Both the position numbers and the translations under genes were made by a program. Of a DNA stretch of 64,000 nt, positions 26,354-35,631 are shown piece after piece. Under the pieces are notes generated by a model. It was not told the origin of the DNA, did no database searches, and saw only the letters and a program-made list of their open reading frames with translations. Source of the stretch: Cobetia sp. cqz5-12 (GTDB lineage: Bacteria > Pseudomonadota > Gammaproteobacteria > Pseudomonadales > Halomonadaceae); NCBI RefSeq assembly GCF_016495405.1, contig NZ_CP044522.1:2819876-2883875 (forward strand), written 5' to 3'. The stretch's first letter is position 1. Every line of letters begins with the position of its first letter.

Positions 26354-28561
26354 ATGACCGCACCTTCCGATGCCGGGGATCGTCGTTCTCCGCGTCCAGA
26401 AGGCTCCGACGATTCCCGCCAGCCTGATGACACGAGCCTGCACTCGCGCCTGCAGGAGATGTCGTCACGTCTCGAAGCACTGGAAGCCGAGAACCATCTG
26501 CTGCGTACTCTGGTCGACACGCATCCCGACATCCTGTTCATCAAGGATGCCAAGGGGCTGTTCCGCTTCGCCAATCGCACCCTGACCGACTTCTACGGCA
26601 CCACGCTCGAGGACATCATCGGGCGCGACGACAGCCATTACACCGGCAATACCGAGCAGAGCCACTTCTTCCGGCGCAGCGTTGAGCAGGTAATCAGCAG
26701 ATTCGAGTGCGAGACGGTCTTCGAGGATGCCACCGACGGCACCACCGGCGAGGTCAACCACTTCCGCTCCATCAAGCAGCCCTTCCATGACATTCACGGT
26801 CAGCCGCTGGTCGCCGTTCTGGCGCATAACATCACCACCGAAGTCCGTGAGCATGAGCGCAAGACCCGCCAGATCGACCACATCTATGACACGTCTCTGG
26901 AAGGCTTCTGGGACTGGAACATCCTGACCAGTTCCGTGACGCACAATCGCCGCTGGTCACAGATTCTGGGCATCCCGGAGAGCGAGCTCAGCAACAGCCT
27001 GGAAGAATTCGCAAGCCTCCTGCACCCCGAGGACAAGCCCGAGGCGATGATCGCCATCCAGGACTGCCTGGCGGGCAAGACGGCCTATTATCATCGTCAC
27101 CGCATGTTGACCCGCGGTGGCGACGTCGTCTGGGTGATCGACAAGGGCGATGTCATCGAGCGTGACAGCGAAGGCAATCCGCTGCGCATGATCGGTTCGA
27201 TCACCGATATCACGCGTATCGTCGAATCAGAGGCCCTGCTGCACCAGCACAGTCGCTTCGACTCGCTGACCAAGCTGGCCAACCGCGCCACGCTGATCGA
27301 CAGTCTGCAGCAGGCCATCATCATCACCGACGCCCGTGACACCCACGGCGCGCTCATCTTCATCGATCTGGACCACTTCAAGAAGATCAACGACCTGCTG
27401 GGGCATACCACCGGCGACCATCTGTTGATCGAGGTGGCCCATCGCCTGAGCTCCACGGTGCGTGACAGCGATCTGGTGGCGCGCTTCGGCGGGGACGAGT
27501 TCGTCATCCTGGTACAACCTCTGAGCCACGACCCGCAGGCTGCCTGTCGCGAACTGGATGAGCTGATGGAGCGCCTGCAGCAGGCGCTCAACCAGCCGTA
27601 TTCGCTCTTGGGCCCACAGTCGCAGCCGCTGCAACATCACAGCTCGGCGAGCCTGGGCAGCATCATGTTCCGTGATCGCCATCTGAGTGCGGAGGAGCTT
27701 ATCCGGCGCGCGGATATCGCGATGTATCGTGCCAAGGAGGGCGGGCGCAATCAGACCGTCCGCTTTGATCCCAGCATGCGCGTGGAGCTTGAGCGCGCCG
27801 TTCAGCTGGAAAATGACCTGCGCCGCGCCATCGAGAATGAAGAGCTTTACGTGGAACTGCAGCCGCAATTCGATCGGGGGCTCAAGCTGGTCGGTGCCGA
27901 GTGCCTGTTGCGCTGGCGACACGCCAAGCTCGGCAATATCTCGCCCTACGAGTTCATTCCGCTTGCCGAAAAGAGCCAGCTGATCGACAGCCTCGGCGAT
28001 TGGGTACTGGCACAGGCCTGCAAGCTGCTGGAGGACTGGCAGAAAGGCACCGCCTTCGCCAGGCTCTATCTGTCGGTCAATGTCAGCGTCAAGCAGCTGG
28101 ACTCCCCTCACTACGTCGGCAACGTCGCCAAGGCACTCAACCAGCACACGCTGGACCCGCAATATCTGCAGCTGGAGCTGACCGAAAACGTCTTCGCTAC
28201 CGACATGCCCGCCACCGTGGCACGCATGCATGAACTGCGCTCGCTGGGCCTGCGCCTGTCACTGGATGATTTCGGCACCGGCTTCTCCTCCCTGACCTAC
28301 ATCAAGCACCTGCCCTTCGATGAGCTCAAGGTCGACCGCAGCTTCGTCAATGATCTCGAGAACGACGAGATGAATCGCCGCATGGTGAACTTCATGGTGC
28401 AGCTGGGGCGTGAGCTGGGCATGTGCGTGGTGGCGGAAGGCGTCGAGACCCCCAGGCAGCGCGAGCTGTTGCTGGAGATGGGCTGTGATGCCCTGCAGGG
28501 TTACCTGATGGACAAGCCCATGTCGATCGAGGCATTCACCGCCAGGTATCAGCTGGGATGA
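26354..28561 (+). CDS. PAS-PAS-GGDEF-EAL cyclic-di-GMP protein
   Basis: 735 residues, probably cytosolic since I see no membrane helix. A short coiled coil (about 25-50) precedes two PAS domains (about 48-165 and 175-300). The GGDEF domain has an intact RFGGDEFVIL, consistent with diguanylate cyclase activity. The EAL domain has ECLLRW in place of EALLRW but keeps the metal-binding Glu, NVSVKQL, ELTEN, DDFGTGFSS, KVDRSF and AEGVET. I therefore expect a bifunctional or phosphodiesterase-biased enzyme. The ATG at 26354 follows AGGA. It may be transcribed alone. The sensed signal is unknown. Confidence 0.9.
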   Translation: MTAPSDAGDRRSPRPEGSDDSRQPDDTSLHSRLQEMSSRLEALEAENHLLRTLVDTHPDILFIKDAKGLFRFANRTLTDFYGTTLEDIIGRDDSHYTGNTEQSHFFRRSVEQVISRFECETVFEDATDGTTGEVNHFRSIKQPFHDIHGQPLVAVLAHNITTEVREHERKTRQIDHIYDTSLEGFWDWNILTSSVTHNRRWSQILGIPESELSNSLEEFASLLHPEDKPEAMIAIQDCLAGKTAYYHRHRMLTRGGDVVWVIDKGDVIERDSEGNPLRMIGSITDITRIVESEALLHQHSRFDSLTKLANRATLIDSLQQAIIITDARDTHGALIFIDLDHFKKINDLLGHTTGDHLLIEVAHRLSSTVRDSDLVARFGGDEFVILVQPLSHDPQAACRELDELMERLQQALNQPYSLLGPQSQPLQHHSSASLGSIMFRDRHLSAEELIRRADIAMYRAKEGGRNQTVRFDPSMRVELERAVQLENDLRRAIENEELYVELQPQFDRGLKLVGAECLLRWRHAKLGNISPYEFIPLAEKSQLIDSLGDWVLAQACKLLEDWQKGTAFARLYLSVNVSVKQLDSPHYVGNVAKALNQHTLDPQYLQLELTENVFATDMPATVARMHELRSLGLRLSLDDFGTGFSSLTYIKHLPFDELKVDRSFVNDLENDEMNRRMVNFMVQLGRELGMCVVAEGVETPRQRELLLEMGCDALQGYLMDKPMSIEAFTARYQLG

Positions 28562-28622
28562 CAGCGCATCCGCGTCTTTCATGGCACACTGGGGCCTCTT
28601 TTCTGTCTGGACGTCATGCGTT

Positions 28623-28910
28623 ATGGAAGATTTCTTCAACTGGATCGGCACACAGCTCGGTGCCGCCATTCGTTTCATCGTCGAAGGCCTGGGTGGTTTC
28701 TTCGCCAACTTCGATGATGCCCTCTCGGGATTCTTCAATGGCTTGACCGGCGAACTGGGGCTTGGCACATCACTGTTCAGCCTGCTGGGCCTGGTATTGG
28801 GGCTCTATCTGCTCTTCAAGGGCATCACGTCGCTATTGAGAGGCTCCATCATCGGCGGACTATTGATGACCTTCATCGGCCTGACCTTCCTCGGTTGGAT
28901 GATTACCTGA
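28623..28910 (+). CDS. Small membrane protein of unknown function
   Basis: 95 residues, if started at the ATG in MEDFFNWIG; a longer form from 28581 would add 14 residues and has no better binding site. The N-terminal half is amphipathic with many Phe and Gly. The second half holds two hydrophobic helices, TSLFSLLGLVLGLYLLFKG and IIGGLLMTFIGLTFLGWM. I do not recognise the family. It ends six bases before a 15-bp tandem repeat that runs into a strong terminator. Codon use resembles its neighbours, which favours a real gene. Confidence 0.6.
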   Translation: MEDFFNWIGTQLGAAIRFIVEGLGGFFANFDDALSGFFNGLTGELGLGTSLFSLLGLVLGLYLLFKGITSLLRGSIIGGLLMTFIGLTFLGWMIT

Positions 28911-28915
28911 CGCGC

Positions 28916-29003
28916 GCGATGCCCCTGAAAGCGATGCCCCTGAAAGCGATGACCCTGAAAGCGACGCCTTGAAAGCGATAACCGTGAAGGCGATGCCCTG
29001 ACG
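28916..29003 (+). repeat. 15-bp degenerate tandem repeat
   Basis: Six units based on gcgatgcccctgaaa start six bases after a stop codon. The first two are identical and the rest degenerate, one having 14 bp. They end just before the terminator. Confidence 0.85.
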
Positions 29004-29021
29004 GGACTTGCGCCAGGCTCG

Positions 29022-29067
29022 TGACATGAAAAAGCCCCTGGCATTCGGCAGGGGCTTTTTCATGTCA
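29022..29067. terminator. Bidirectional terminator
   Basis: A perfect 19-bp stem with arms tgacatgaaaaagcccctg and its complement, and an 8-base loop. Built-in T runs serve the membrane-protein gene and the converging pepN. Confidence 0.9.
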
Positions 29068-29128
29068 GCGGCAGTCATCACCATGCGCGCGATGACTGCC
29101 GTCTGTCTTCAAGGGTCAGCTCAGAGGA

Positions 29129-31780
29129 TCAGGCCAGTGCCTTCTCCACGACTTCATACAGGTTGTTCGAGAGCTTCTCGCCACGGATACGCTCAAGCTC
29201 TGCCTTCATCAAGTCCTGACGCTTGGCATCAAAGCGCTTGTAACGCGTCAGCGGCGTGATGATGCGCGCCGCGATTTCCGGATTCAGACGATTGAGCTCG
29301 ATGACCACATCCGCCAGCAGACGATAGCCTTCGCCGTCGAGACGGTGGAAGTTGACGCGGTTCTGGCCGGCGAAGGCGCCGATCAAGGCACGCACCTTGT
29401 TGGGATTGGTCAACGAGAAGGCCGGGTGCTCCATCAGGAAGCGCACGCGGTCCAGCACATCGGCCTGCGGACGCGTGACCTGGATCGAGAACCACTGGTC
29501 CATCACCAGCGGATCATGCGACCAGCGCTCGGCGAAGGACTTGAGCGCCGGGTCACCCAGGTCGGTGCGTGAGGAATGCACCAGCATCGTCAGCGCGGCA
29601 CGCACGTCGGTCATGTTGTGGGCCGCCGCCAACTGGGCCTGGGCCAGACGCACGCCCTCCTCGTCCTCGATGCTCATCAGATAGCTGAGCGCGGCATTCT
29701 TGAGGCTGCGACGCGCCATCTGCTCGAAGGTCGGCGCGTAGTCGCCCTGCTGCGCGTTGGCGTGATAGAGCGCCACGAAATCGTCGCGCAGCGCACTGGC
29801 CAGCTGTGCCTTGGCGGTCTTGCGCGCCCAGTGGATGGCATCGACATCGACGACACTCTGCTGCTCGGCGATATAGGCCTCCGAGGGCAGCGTCAGCATC
29901 TCGGCCAGCACCGCACGATCGGAAGCTTCACTCTGGAGCAGGAAGCGATAGGCGGCCAGCAGGCGCTCATCCAGCTGGGCCTCCTGCTCGCCACGCTGCC
30001 AGGCCGCCATCAGGTCTTCAAGCGCTGCCATGGCCAGACGCTGACCGGCATCCCAGCGGTTGAAGCCATCGCTGTCGTGCTGCATCAGGAAGGCCAGCTG
30101 CTCACGGCTGTAGTCAAAGGCCAGCTTGACCGGCGCCGAGAAGCCGCGCAGCAGCGATGGCACCGGCTCGGCATCGCCAGCAAGGCCGGTGAAGACGAAG
30201 GTCTGCTCGGCCTCGGTCAGCTCCAGCACGGTTTCCGTGCCCAGCGCTTCGCCGTCGAGGGTCAGCGTCAGATCGCTGCCATCGGCCCCGACCAGCCCCA
30301 TGCGCACCGGAATCACCAGCGGCAGCTTCTCCGCCTGCCCCGGTGAAGGCGGCGTGGACTGACGCAGCGTGAGAGAATAGGTACCTGCCTGGGCATCGAA
30401 GGTGCCACTGGCGGCGATGTTCGGTGTGCCCGCCTGGGAGTACCAGCGCATGAACTGGCTGAAGTCGCGACCGGAGGCTTCGCTCATCGCGCTGATGAAG
30501 TCCTCGATGGTGGCGGCGCTGCCATCGTTGCGCGCGAAGTAGAGGTCACTGCCACGGCGGAAGGCTTCTTCGCCGAGCAGGTTGGCGACCATGCGCACCA
30601 CTTCGGAACCCTTCTCATAGATGGTCAGGGTATAGAAGTTGGAAATCTCGATGTAGGACGCCGGGCGCACCGGGTGCGCGGTGGGCCCGGCATCTTCGGC
30701 GAACTGCGCGGTACGCAACATGGCGACGTCTTCGATGCGCTTGACCGGCGCCGAGTTCATGTCGGCGGAGAAGGTCTGGTCGCGATAGACGGTGAAGCCT
30801 TCCTTCAGGGACAGCTGGAACCAGTCACGGCAGGTGACACGGTTGCCCGACCAGTTGTGGAAGTACTCATGCGCGACCACCCCTTCGACGCGCTGGAAGG
30901 CGGCGTCGGTGGTGGTGTCGGGGTTGGCCAGCACGCAGGCGCTGTTGAAGATGTTGAGGCCCTTGTTCTCCATCGCGCCCATGTTGAAGTCGTTGACCGC
31001 GACGATCATGAAGATGTCGAGGTCATATTCGCGACCGTAGACTTCCTCGTCCCACTTCATGGACGCCTTGAGGGAGTTCATGGCGTGCTGGGTCTTGTCG
31101 AGATTTTCCGGCTCGACCCAGATTTCCAGCGCGACGTCACGACCACTCATGGTGGTGAAGCTGTCGTCATGCTTGACCAGGTCTCCCGCTACCAGCGCGA
31201 ACAGATAGCACGGCTTGGGATGCGGGTCCTGCCAGGTGACGAAGTGACGGCCGCCTTCGTGCTCGCCACGCTCGATGGGGTTGCCGTTGGAGAGCAGAAT
31301 CGGGTAGCTGTCCTTGTCGGCGATGATGGTGGTGGTGAACACCGACATCACGTCCGGACGGTCCGGGTAGTAGGTGATGCGGCGGAAGCCTTCGGCCTCG
31401 CACTGGGTGCAGAACATGCCCGAGGATACGTATAGGCCTTCCAGCGCGGTATTCGCGGCCGGGTCGATCACCACTACCGTCTCGAGCTCACAGTTGGCCG
31501 GCAGACCGGCCAGCGTCAGGTGAGTCTCGTCGAGCTTGTATTCATCACTGGCGAGCGCTCGCCCATCGACACGCACGGACTCCAGCGTCAGATGCTCGCC
31601 ATTGAGCACCAGCGGGGGCGTGGCATCACTGCCCACGGCGGCATCGGGATTGGCCTCCAGGGTCAGTACGGTCGTGACACGGGTCGCGGACGGTGCCAGA
31701 TCAAACGTCAGGCGGGTGTCCAGCACACGCCAGGCGGGTGCCTGATAATCGGCAAGATGAATCGCTGCAGGTTGTGACAT
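29129..31780 (-). CDS. pepN: Aminopeptidase N
   Basis: 883 residues, close to E. coli PepN (870). A cytosolic M1-family zinc metallopeptidase that removes N-terminal residues from peptides. The substrate-binding GAMEN motif is at 267-271 and the zinc motif HEYFH at 304-308, with the third ligand Glu further on in LKEGFTVYRDQ. The ATG at 31780 has GGAG at seven-base spacing and yields MSQPAAIHLADYQ. The upstream extension to 31861 is not family-like. It is followed by a shared terminator, and the DUF454 gene lies about 100 bases upstream on the same strand. Confidence 0.96.
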   Translation of the reverse strand: MSQPAAIHLADYQAPAWRVLDTRLTFDLAPSATRVTTVLTLEANPDAAVGSDATPPLVLNGEHLTLESVRVDGRALASDEYKLDETHLTLAGLPANCELETVVVIDPAANTALEGLYVSSGMFCTQCEAEGFRRITYYPDRPDVMSVFTTTIIADKDSYPILLSNGNPIERGEHEGGRHFVTWQDPHPKPCYLFALVAGDLVKHDDSFTTMSGRDVALEIWVEPENLDKTQHAMNSLKASMKWDEEVYGREYDLDIFMIVAVNDFNMGAMENKGLNIFNSACVLANPDTTTDAAFQRVEGVVAHEYFHNWSGNRVTCRDWFQLSLKEGFTVYRDQTFSADMNSAPVKRIEDVAMLRTAQFAEDAGPTAHPVRPASYIEISNFYTLTIYEKGSEVVRMVANLLGEEAFRRGSDLYFARNDGSAATIEDFISAMSEASGRDFSQFMRWYSQAGTPNIAASGTFDAQAGTYSLTLRQSTPPSPGQAEKLPLVIPVRMGLVGADGSDLTLTLDGEALGTETVLELTEAEQTFVFTGLAGDAEPVPSLLRGFSAPVKLAFDYSREQLAFLMQHDSDGFNRWDAGQRLAMAALEDLMAAWQRGEQEAQLDERLLAAYRFLLQSEASDRAVLAEMLTLPSEAYIAEQQSVVDVDAIHWARKTAKAQLASALRDDFVALYHANAQQGDYAPTFEQMARRSLKNAALSYLMSIEDEEGVRLAQAQLAAAHNMTDVRAALTMLVHSSRTDLGDPALKSFAERWSHDPLVMDQWFSIQVTRPQADVLDRVRFLMEHPAFSLTNPNKVRALIGAFAGQNRVNFHRLDGEGYRLLADVVIELNRLNPEIAARIITPLTRYKRFDAKRQDLMKAELERIRGEKLSNNLYEVVEKALA

Positions 31781-31879
31781 CAAAGACTCCGCAATCAGCG
31801 CCGCGGGAGAGGACTCCTCACGGCAGGAAGACAGCGGACAGCGAGGGAGAAGACACCTCACCTGCCCGCGATGAAGCGC

Positions 31880-32305
31880 TCATTCGCGCGGAAGGGATTC
31901 GCCACTGACGGCAAGGTTCGCCCCCTCGCCCTTGGGCTCCGGGCGCGTTGCCAGCCACAGTGCCAGCAGCGACAGGAAGATCAGCAGCGAGACCTTGACG
32001 GCCAGCACTGACACGGTGAACAGGATGATCAGCATCGAGACGGCCAGCATGCTGACCGCCATGATGCGCGCGCGCAGCGGAATGGCGCGTTCGCGCTCCC
32101 ACGCCACCAGTGTCGGCCCGATCTGGGGATGTTCACGGATATAGCGCGCAAAGCGCGGCGAACCTCGGCTGGCACAGGCCAACGCCAGCAGCATGAAGAC
32201 GGTGGTGGGCAGCAGCGGCAGAAACATGCCAGCGAAGCCGATGCCGAAGAACAACCAGGCCAGGCCAAGCCAGCAGATACGCTTCATGCGCCGAAAGATC
32301 ATCAT
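31880..32305 (-). CDS. YbaN/DUF454 inner-membrane protein
   Basis: 141 residues. The DUF454 family (E. coli YbaN) consists of small inner-membrane proteins of unknown role. Typical features are WLGLAWLFFGIGFAGMFLPLLPTT split by the conserved LPLLPTT turn, then CASRGSPRFARYI, and two more helices at about 85-125. The tail after residue 125 is polar. The first ATG (32305) follows GAGGA by six bases; an internal Met seven codons in is an alternative. It may share a transcript with pepN. Confidence 0.88.
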   Translation of the reverse strand: MMIFRRMKRICWLGLAWLFFGIGFAGMFLPLLPTTVFMLLALACASRGSPRFARYIREHPQIGPTLVAWERERAIPLRARIMAVSMLAVSMLIILFTVSVLAVKVSLLIFLSLLALWLATRPEPKGEGANLAVSGESLPRE

Positions 32306-32534
32306 GTCGGTTCCTCACCACCTGCGGTCACACACCGTGTGCTTCCTGCTATCAGTCAAACGCCAAGTCGTTCATGGGAAAAGTACTTTCTGACTATCCG
32401 CCTGATAGCAACTGCGTGCATGGTAACGGGCTTGCCGATATCGCGAAAGGCCACGCCCCCCGCCATGGGGGCCGTGGGCCGCTGTCTGCGGCCGGATTCG
32501 ACGCCGCAATCTGTCGAGCCAGATGTGGTTTAGC

Positions 32535-32585
32535 TGCGCTCAGCCGAGCTGCGATCAGCCGGGCTGCGCTCAGCCGCGCTGCGCC
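32535..32585 (-). repeat. 15- to 16-bp repeat across the glycerate kinase stop
   Basis: ctgcgctcagccgxg recurs three and a half times. The array includes the last codons and the stop (32570-32572) of the minus-strand glycerate kinase. Confidence 0.75.
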
Positions 32586-33784
32586 AACTGCCAGAGACGC
32601 ATGATGGCCTCGCAGCGGTCAGCCAGCAGCTCCGAGGTGCGCGCCAGCGCCTGCTCAAGCGGCATGGCACTGTCACACAGCGTGAAGACGGCACTGACCC
32701 CCTCATCATGGGCGGCTTGCCAGCCCTCGGCCAGTCGTCCGGCCAACACGATGGCAGGCACCCCGGCGGCACGCGCGGCACGCGCCGCGCCGATGGGGGT
32801 CTTGCCCCCCAGGCTCTGGCCATCCAGTCCGCCTTCCCCGGTGATCAGCAGATCACAGCCCGCCAGGCGCTCGCTCACGTTGAGGCGCTCCATCACTAGC
32901 TCGATACCCGGGCGCAGCTCACCGTTCAACCAGGCCGCCACCGCGTAGCCCATGCCGCCTGCGGCCCCTGCACCGGCCAGTTGCTGCTGGTCTGCGCCCA
33001 GCACTTCAGCGCTCAGGCGCGCAAAGTGGGCCAGTGCCGCATCCAGCTCCTCGACCACCGCGGCATCGGCGCCCTTCTGCGGCCCGAACACGGCCGTCGC
33101 GCCACGCGGGCCACACAGGGGGTTGTCGACATCGACCGCGGCAGACACCTTGAGATCGGCCAGGCGTGGGTCCAGCGCACTGACGTCCAGACTCGCCAGA
33201 CGCGCGAGGGCCGCGCCTCCCGCGGGCAGCTCTTCCCCATCAGCGTCGAGCAGGCGCAGCCCGAGCGCACGCAACATGCCGCTGCCGCCATCGTTGGTGG
33301 CACTGCCGCCCAGCGTGACGATCAGCCGCTCGGCACCGGCGTCCAGCGCCGCCAGTATCAGCTCGCCCACGCCATGCGTGTCGGCGATACGCGCGTCGCG
33401 CTCTTCAGGGCTGACCAGATGCAGACCACTGGCTTCGGCCAGCTCGACGATGGCGGTGCGGCTACCCGGCTGCCAGCCCCACTGGGCGGTGACCTCACGC
33501 CCAAGCGGATCTCGCACCTGAGCGCTGCGCGCCTCGATGGGGTCTGCTTCACTGGCCGCCGCCAACAACGCCGCCAGCGTGCCCTCACCGCCATCCCCCA
33601 ACGGGCAGAGATCGATCTGTGCCTCGGGCAGTACCCTGCGAACACCACGCGCCATGGCCTCGGCGGCATCACTGGCTGCCAGCGCTTCCTTGAAGCTGTC
33701 AGGGGCAATCAACAGACGCGGCGCACCGGCAGAAGCTGAGGGACCAGAAGAAGCGGAGGAGGCAGCGGAAGCAGAGACAGTCAT
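32570..33784 (-). CDS. Glycerate kinase (GarK/GlxK type)
   Basis: 404 residues of the glycerate kinase type-1 family, which phosphorylates D-glycerate to 2-phosphoglycerate during glyoxylate, glucarate or tartronate use. The conserved opening LLIAPDSFKEALAASDAAEA starts near residue 23, after a Ser/Ala-rich extension. LGDGGEGT, the GGSATNDGGSGML loop, AAVDVDNPLCGP, and TGEGGLDGQSLGGKTP near the end all match. The ATG at 33784 follows AGGA at nine bases. No tartronate-semialdehyde reductase or glyoxylate carboligase gene is next to it, so the pathway context is missing. Confidence 0.93.
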   Translation of the reverse strand: MTVSASAASSASSGPSASAGAPRLLIAPDSFKEALAASDAAEAMARGVRRVLPEAQIDLCPLGDGGEGTLAALLAAASEADPIEARSAQVRDPLGREVTAQWGWQPGSRTAIVELAEASGLHLVSPEERDARIADTHGVGELILAALDAGAERLIVTLGGSATNDGGSGMLRALGLRLLDADGEELPAGGAALARLASLDVSALDPRLADLKVSAAVDVDNPLCGPRGATAVFGPQKGADAAVVEELDAALAHFARLSAEVLGADQQQLAGAGAAGGMGYAVAAWLNGELRPGIELVMERLNVSERLAGCDLLITGEGGLDGQSLGGKTPIGAARAARAAGVPAIVLAGRLAEGWQAAHDEGVSAVFTLCDSAMPLEQALARTSELLADRCEAIMRLWQLAQRG

Positions 33785-33887
33785 GCAGACATTCCTTGTC
33801 GAAGTGAAGGAGCGAATGGGGCGACTCAGTGCAAGATACCCCAATGATACGCTGTCATTGGTGCCATGCGGCACGCTGAAACGCAAA

Positions 33888-33918
33888 CTGCCACCCGTCG
33901 GTCTCCCGAGGGTGGCAG
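33888..33918 (-). terminator. cvfB terminator
   Basis: A 9-bp stem ctgccaccc/gggtggcag with a short T run on the minus strand, 20 bases after the cvfB stop. Confidence 0.6.
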
Positions 33919-33937
33919 TGCAGGCTGACAGCGACGC

Positions 33938-34780
33938 TTACTTGACCAGACGCGTCTCGGTGGGCGCCAGCGTGACCTTGCCTTCGCGCTTCAGGTGACC
34001 GATGGCGCGCTTGAAGTTGGCCTTGCTGGCACCGAAGGCTTCACTGATGGCTTCCGGCTCGCTCTTGTCGCCCAGCGGCAGCACGCCCTGGCTGGCTTCC
34101 AGCGCGGCCAGAATGCGGTCCGCCAGCTGCTGATGGCCAGCCGGCCCCGGCGCCTGCGGCGTCAGATCGACATTGCCGTTGCCGTCATTCTTCAACACCC
34201 ACAGACGCAGACGATTGCCGATGCGCAGACGCGTGAAGATTCGGTCGTGGTGCACCAGGCCCCAATGGGCGTTGTCGATGATGATCTTCATGCCCAGGTC
34301 GGTGCGTGCAGCGACCAGCCCGGAGACTTCCTGACCCACCGCGTAGGTGGCCGGGGTCTTGTCGAGCCAGCGATCCAGACGCATCGAGGCGACCATGCGG
34401 TCACTGTGCTTGTCGAGACCGACGTGCACCATGGCGAACTGGCCAGCCTTGAGCTCACGCTTGCGCTCGCCGTAGGGCAGCAGCAGATCCTTGCCCAGGC
34501 CATTGTCGAGGAAGGTGCCGATGTCATTGACCTCGACCACCTTGAGCGCGGCGAATTCGCCGACCATGGCACGCGGATAGCGCGTGGTGGCCAGCAGGCG
34601 GTCTTCATCATCCAGGCTGACGAAGACTTCGACTTCATCACCGATGTCGGCCCCCGCCGGAATGAAGGGCGTCGGCAGCAGGATTTCCCCGCGATCCCCA
34701 CCATCGAGGAAGACGCCGAAGCCGACCCGCTTGGTGATCGTCAGGGTGTTGCGCTGGCCGATAGCGAGCGGAGCAGACAT
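33938..34780 (-). CDS. cvfB: CvfB-like S1-domain RNA-binding protein
   Basis: 280 residues of the CvfB/YitL family: three S1-like OB domains followed by a winged-helix domain. Characteristic segments are KRVGFGVFLDGG, EILLP, VEVNDIGTFLDNGLGKDLLLP, and a C-terminal helical SKANFKRAIGHLKREGKV that forms the DNA/RNA-contacting wing. CvfB affects virulence-factor expression in Staphylococcus by binding RNA; in proteobacteria its role is untested as far as I know. The ATG at 34780 follows AGAGAGG at four to five bases. Two palindromes lie upstream. Confidence 0.88.
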   Translation of the reverse strand: MSAPLAIGQRNTLTITKRVGFGVFLDGGDRGEILLPTPFIPAGADIGDEVEVFVSLDDEDRLLATTRYPRAMVGEFAALKVVEVNDIGTFLDNGLGKDLLLPYGERKRELKAGQFAMVHVGLDKHSDRMVASMRLDRWLDKTPATYAVGQEVSGLVAARTDLGMKIIIDNAHWGLVHHDRIFTRLRIGNRLRLWVLKNDGNGNVDLTPQAPGPAGHQQLADRILAALEASQGVLPLGDKSEPEAISEAFGASKANFKRAIGHLKREGKVTLAPTETRLVK

Positions 34781-34855
34781 ATAACCTCTCTTTGCGCGCT
34801 GTCGGGTGCCGAAGCGGCCCGCATGGCGCAGATATCACGTACGAATAAGGTGAAA

Positions 34856-34946
34856 CGCTTTGAAAGCGACGCGTCCGGTCGTCTCGAGTGAAGCACCGGG
34901 CTGGACAAGCGTAGCGCCAGCGACGAGACATGACGCTTTCAAAGCG
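34856..34946. promoter_or_regulatory. Pair of 13-base palindromes upstream of cvfB
   Basis: cgctttgaaagcg (34856-34868) and cgctttcaaagcg (34934-34946) are each palindromic around one base, and they are reverse complements of each other. They stand 78 bases apart, upstream of the minus-strand cvfB. They could be operator sites or the arms of a hairpin. The factor is unknown. Confidence 0.4.
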
Positions 34947-35064
34947 GATCAGGGAGTCAGTAGATCCAACGAGACCGCCAATCAGCGAGTCAAACGAATA
35001 CAGCACCGCACGCCGATAGCGAACGGTGCTGAGAATGGCGATCGCCAGACACTTGCGCGCCGGA

Positions 35065-35553
35065 TCAGTCGCGGAAGTTGTTGAACTGCAACGGCAGCTC
35101 GAGACTCTCATCGCCCTTGAGCAATGCCATGGCGCCCTGCAGGTCGTCACGCTTCTTGCCGGTGACGCGGACCTTCTCGCCCTGGATCTGCGCCTGGACC
35201 TTGAGCTTGGCATCCTTGAGCGCCTTGACGATCTTCTTGGCGGTCGGCTGGTCCAGACCCTGGCGCAGCACCAGCTGCTGACGGGCACGCACACCAGCGG
35301 TGTCGGCGTCCTTCTCTTCCAGGCAGCGCACGTCGATGCCGCGCGCGATCAGACGACCCTTGAGCAGTTCGATCATCTGACGCAGCTGGAAGTCCGCATC
35401 GGCTTCCAGATTGACGTTCTCTTCCTTCTCGAGTTCGAAGCTGGCAGTCACGCCCTTGAAATCGAAGCGCGTCGCGAGTTCGCGATTGGCCTGATCGACG
35501 GCATTCTGCACTTCGTGCTTGTCGAGTTCGGAGACAATATCGAATGACGGCAT
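35065..35553 (-). CDS. yajQ: YajQ family nucleotide-binding protein
   Basis: 162 residues, standard family length. YajQ proteins have two ferredoxin-like domains; the Xanthomonas and Pseudomonas members were reported to bind cyclic-di-GMP and act on transcription factors. Marks are [11 protein letters not shown] at the start, [24 protein letters not shown], the [19 protein letters not shown] strand-helix, and the invariant KRDDLQ. Given the GGDEF/EAL protein 6.5 kb away, a link to cyclic-di-GMP is conceivable but not shown. It lies 78 bases after the GNAT gene on the same strand. Confidence 0.95.
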   Translation of the reverse strand: MPSFDIVSELDKHEVQNAVDQANRELATRFDFKGVTASFELEKEENVNLEADADFQLRQMIELLKGRLIARGIDVRCLEEKDADTAGVRARQQLVLRQGLDQPTAKKIVKALKDAKLKVQAQIQGEKVRVTGKKRDDLQGAMALLKGDESLELPLQFNNFRD

Positions 35554-35631
35554 GGGAGCGATTCCTTTGAAGCCATGAAGAATAAACAGCGCATCCTAGC
35601 CCATGGGGGCCACGCGCGCCATGCCTCTGGC

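Noticed and set aside
24835..26580. A 581-codon open frame on the minus strand
   Set aside because: It lies opposite rnfE, nth and the GGDEF/EAL gene, is Gln/His/Arg-rich as antisense GC-rich frames are, and has no family features. It is a shadow of the plus-strand genes.
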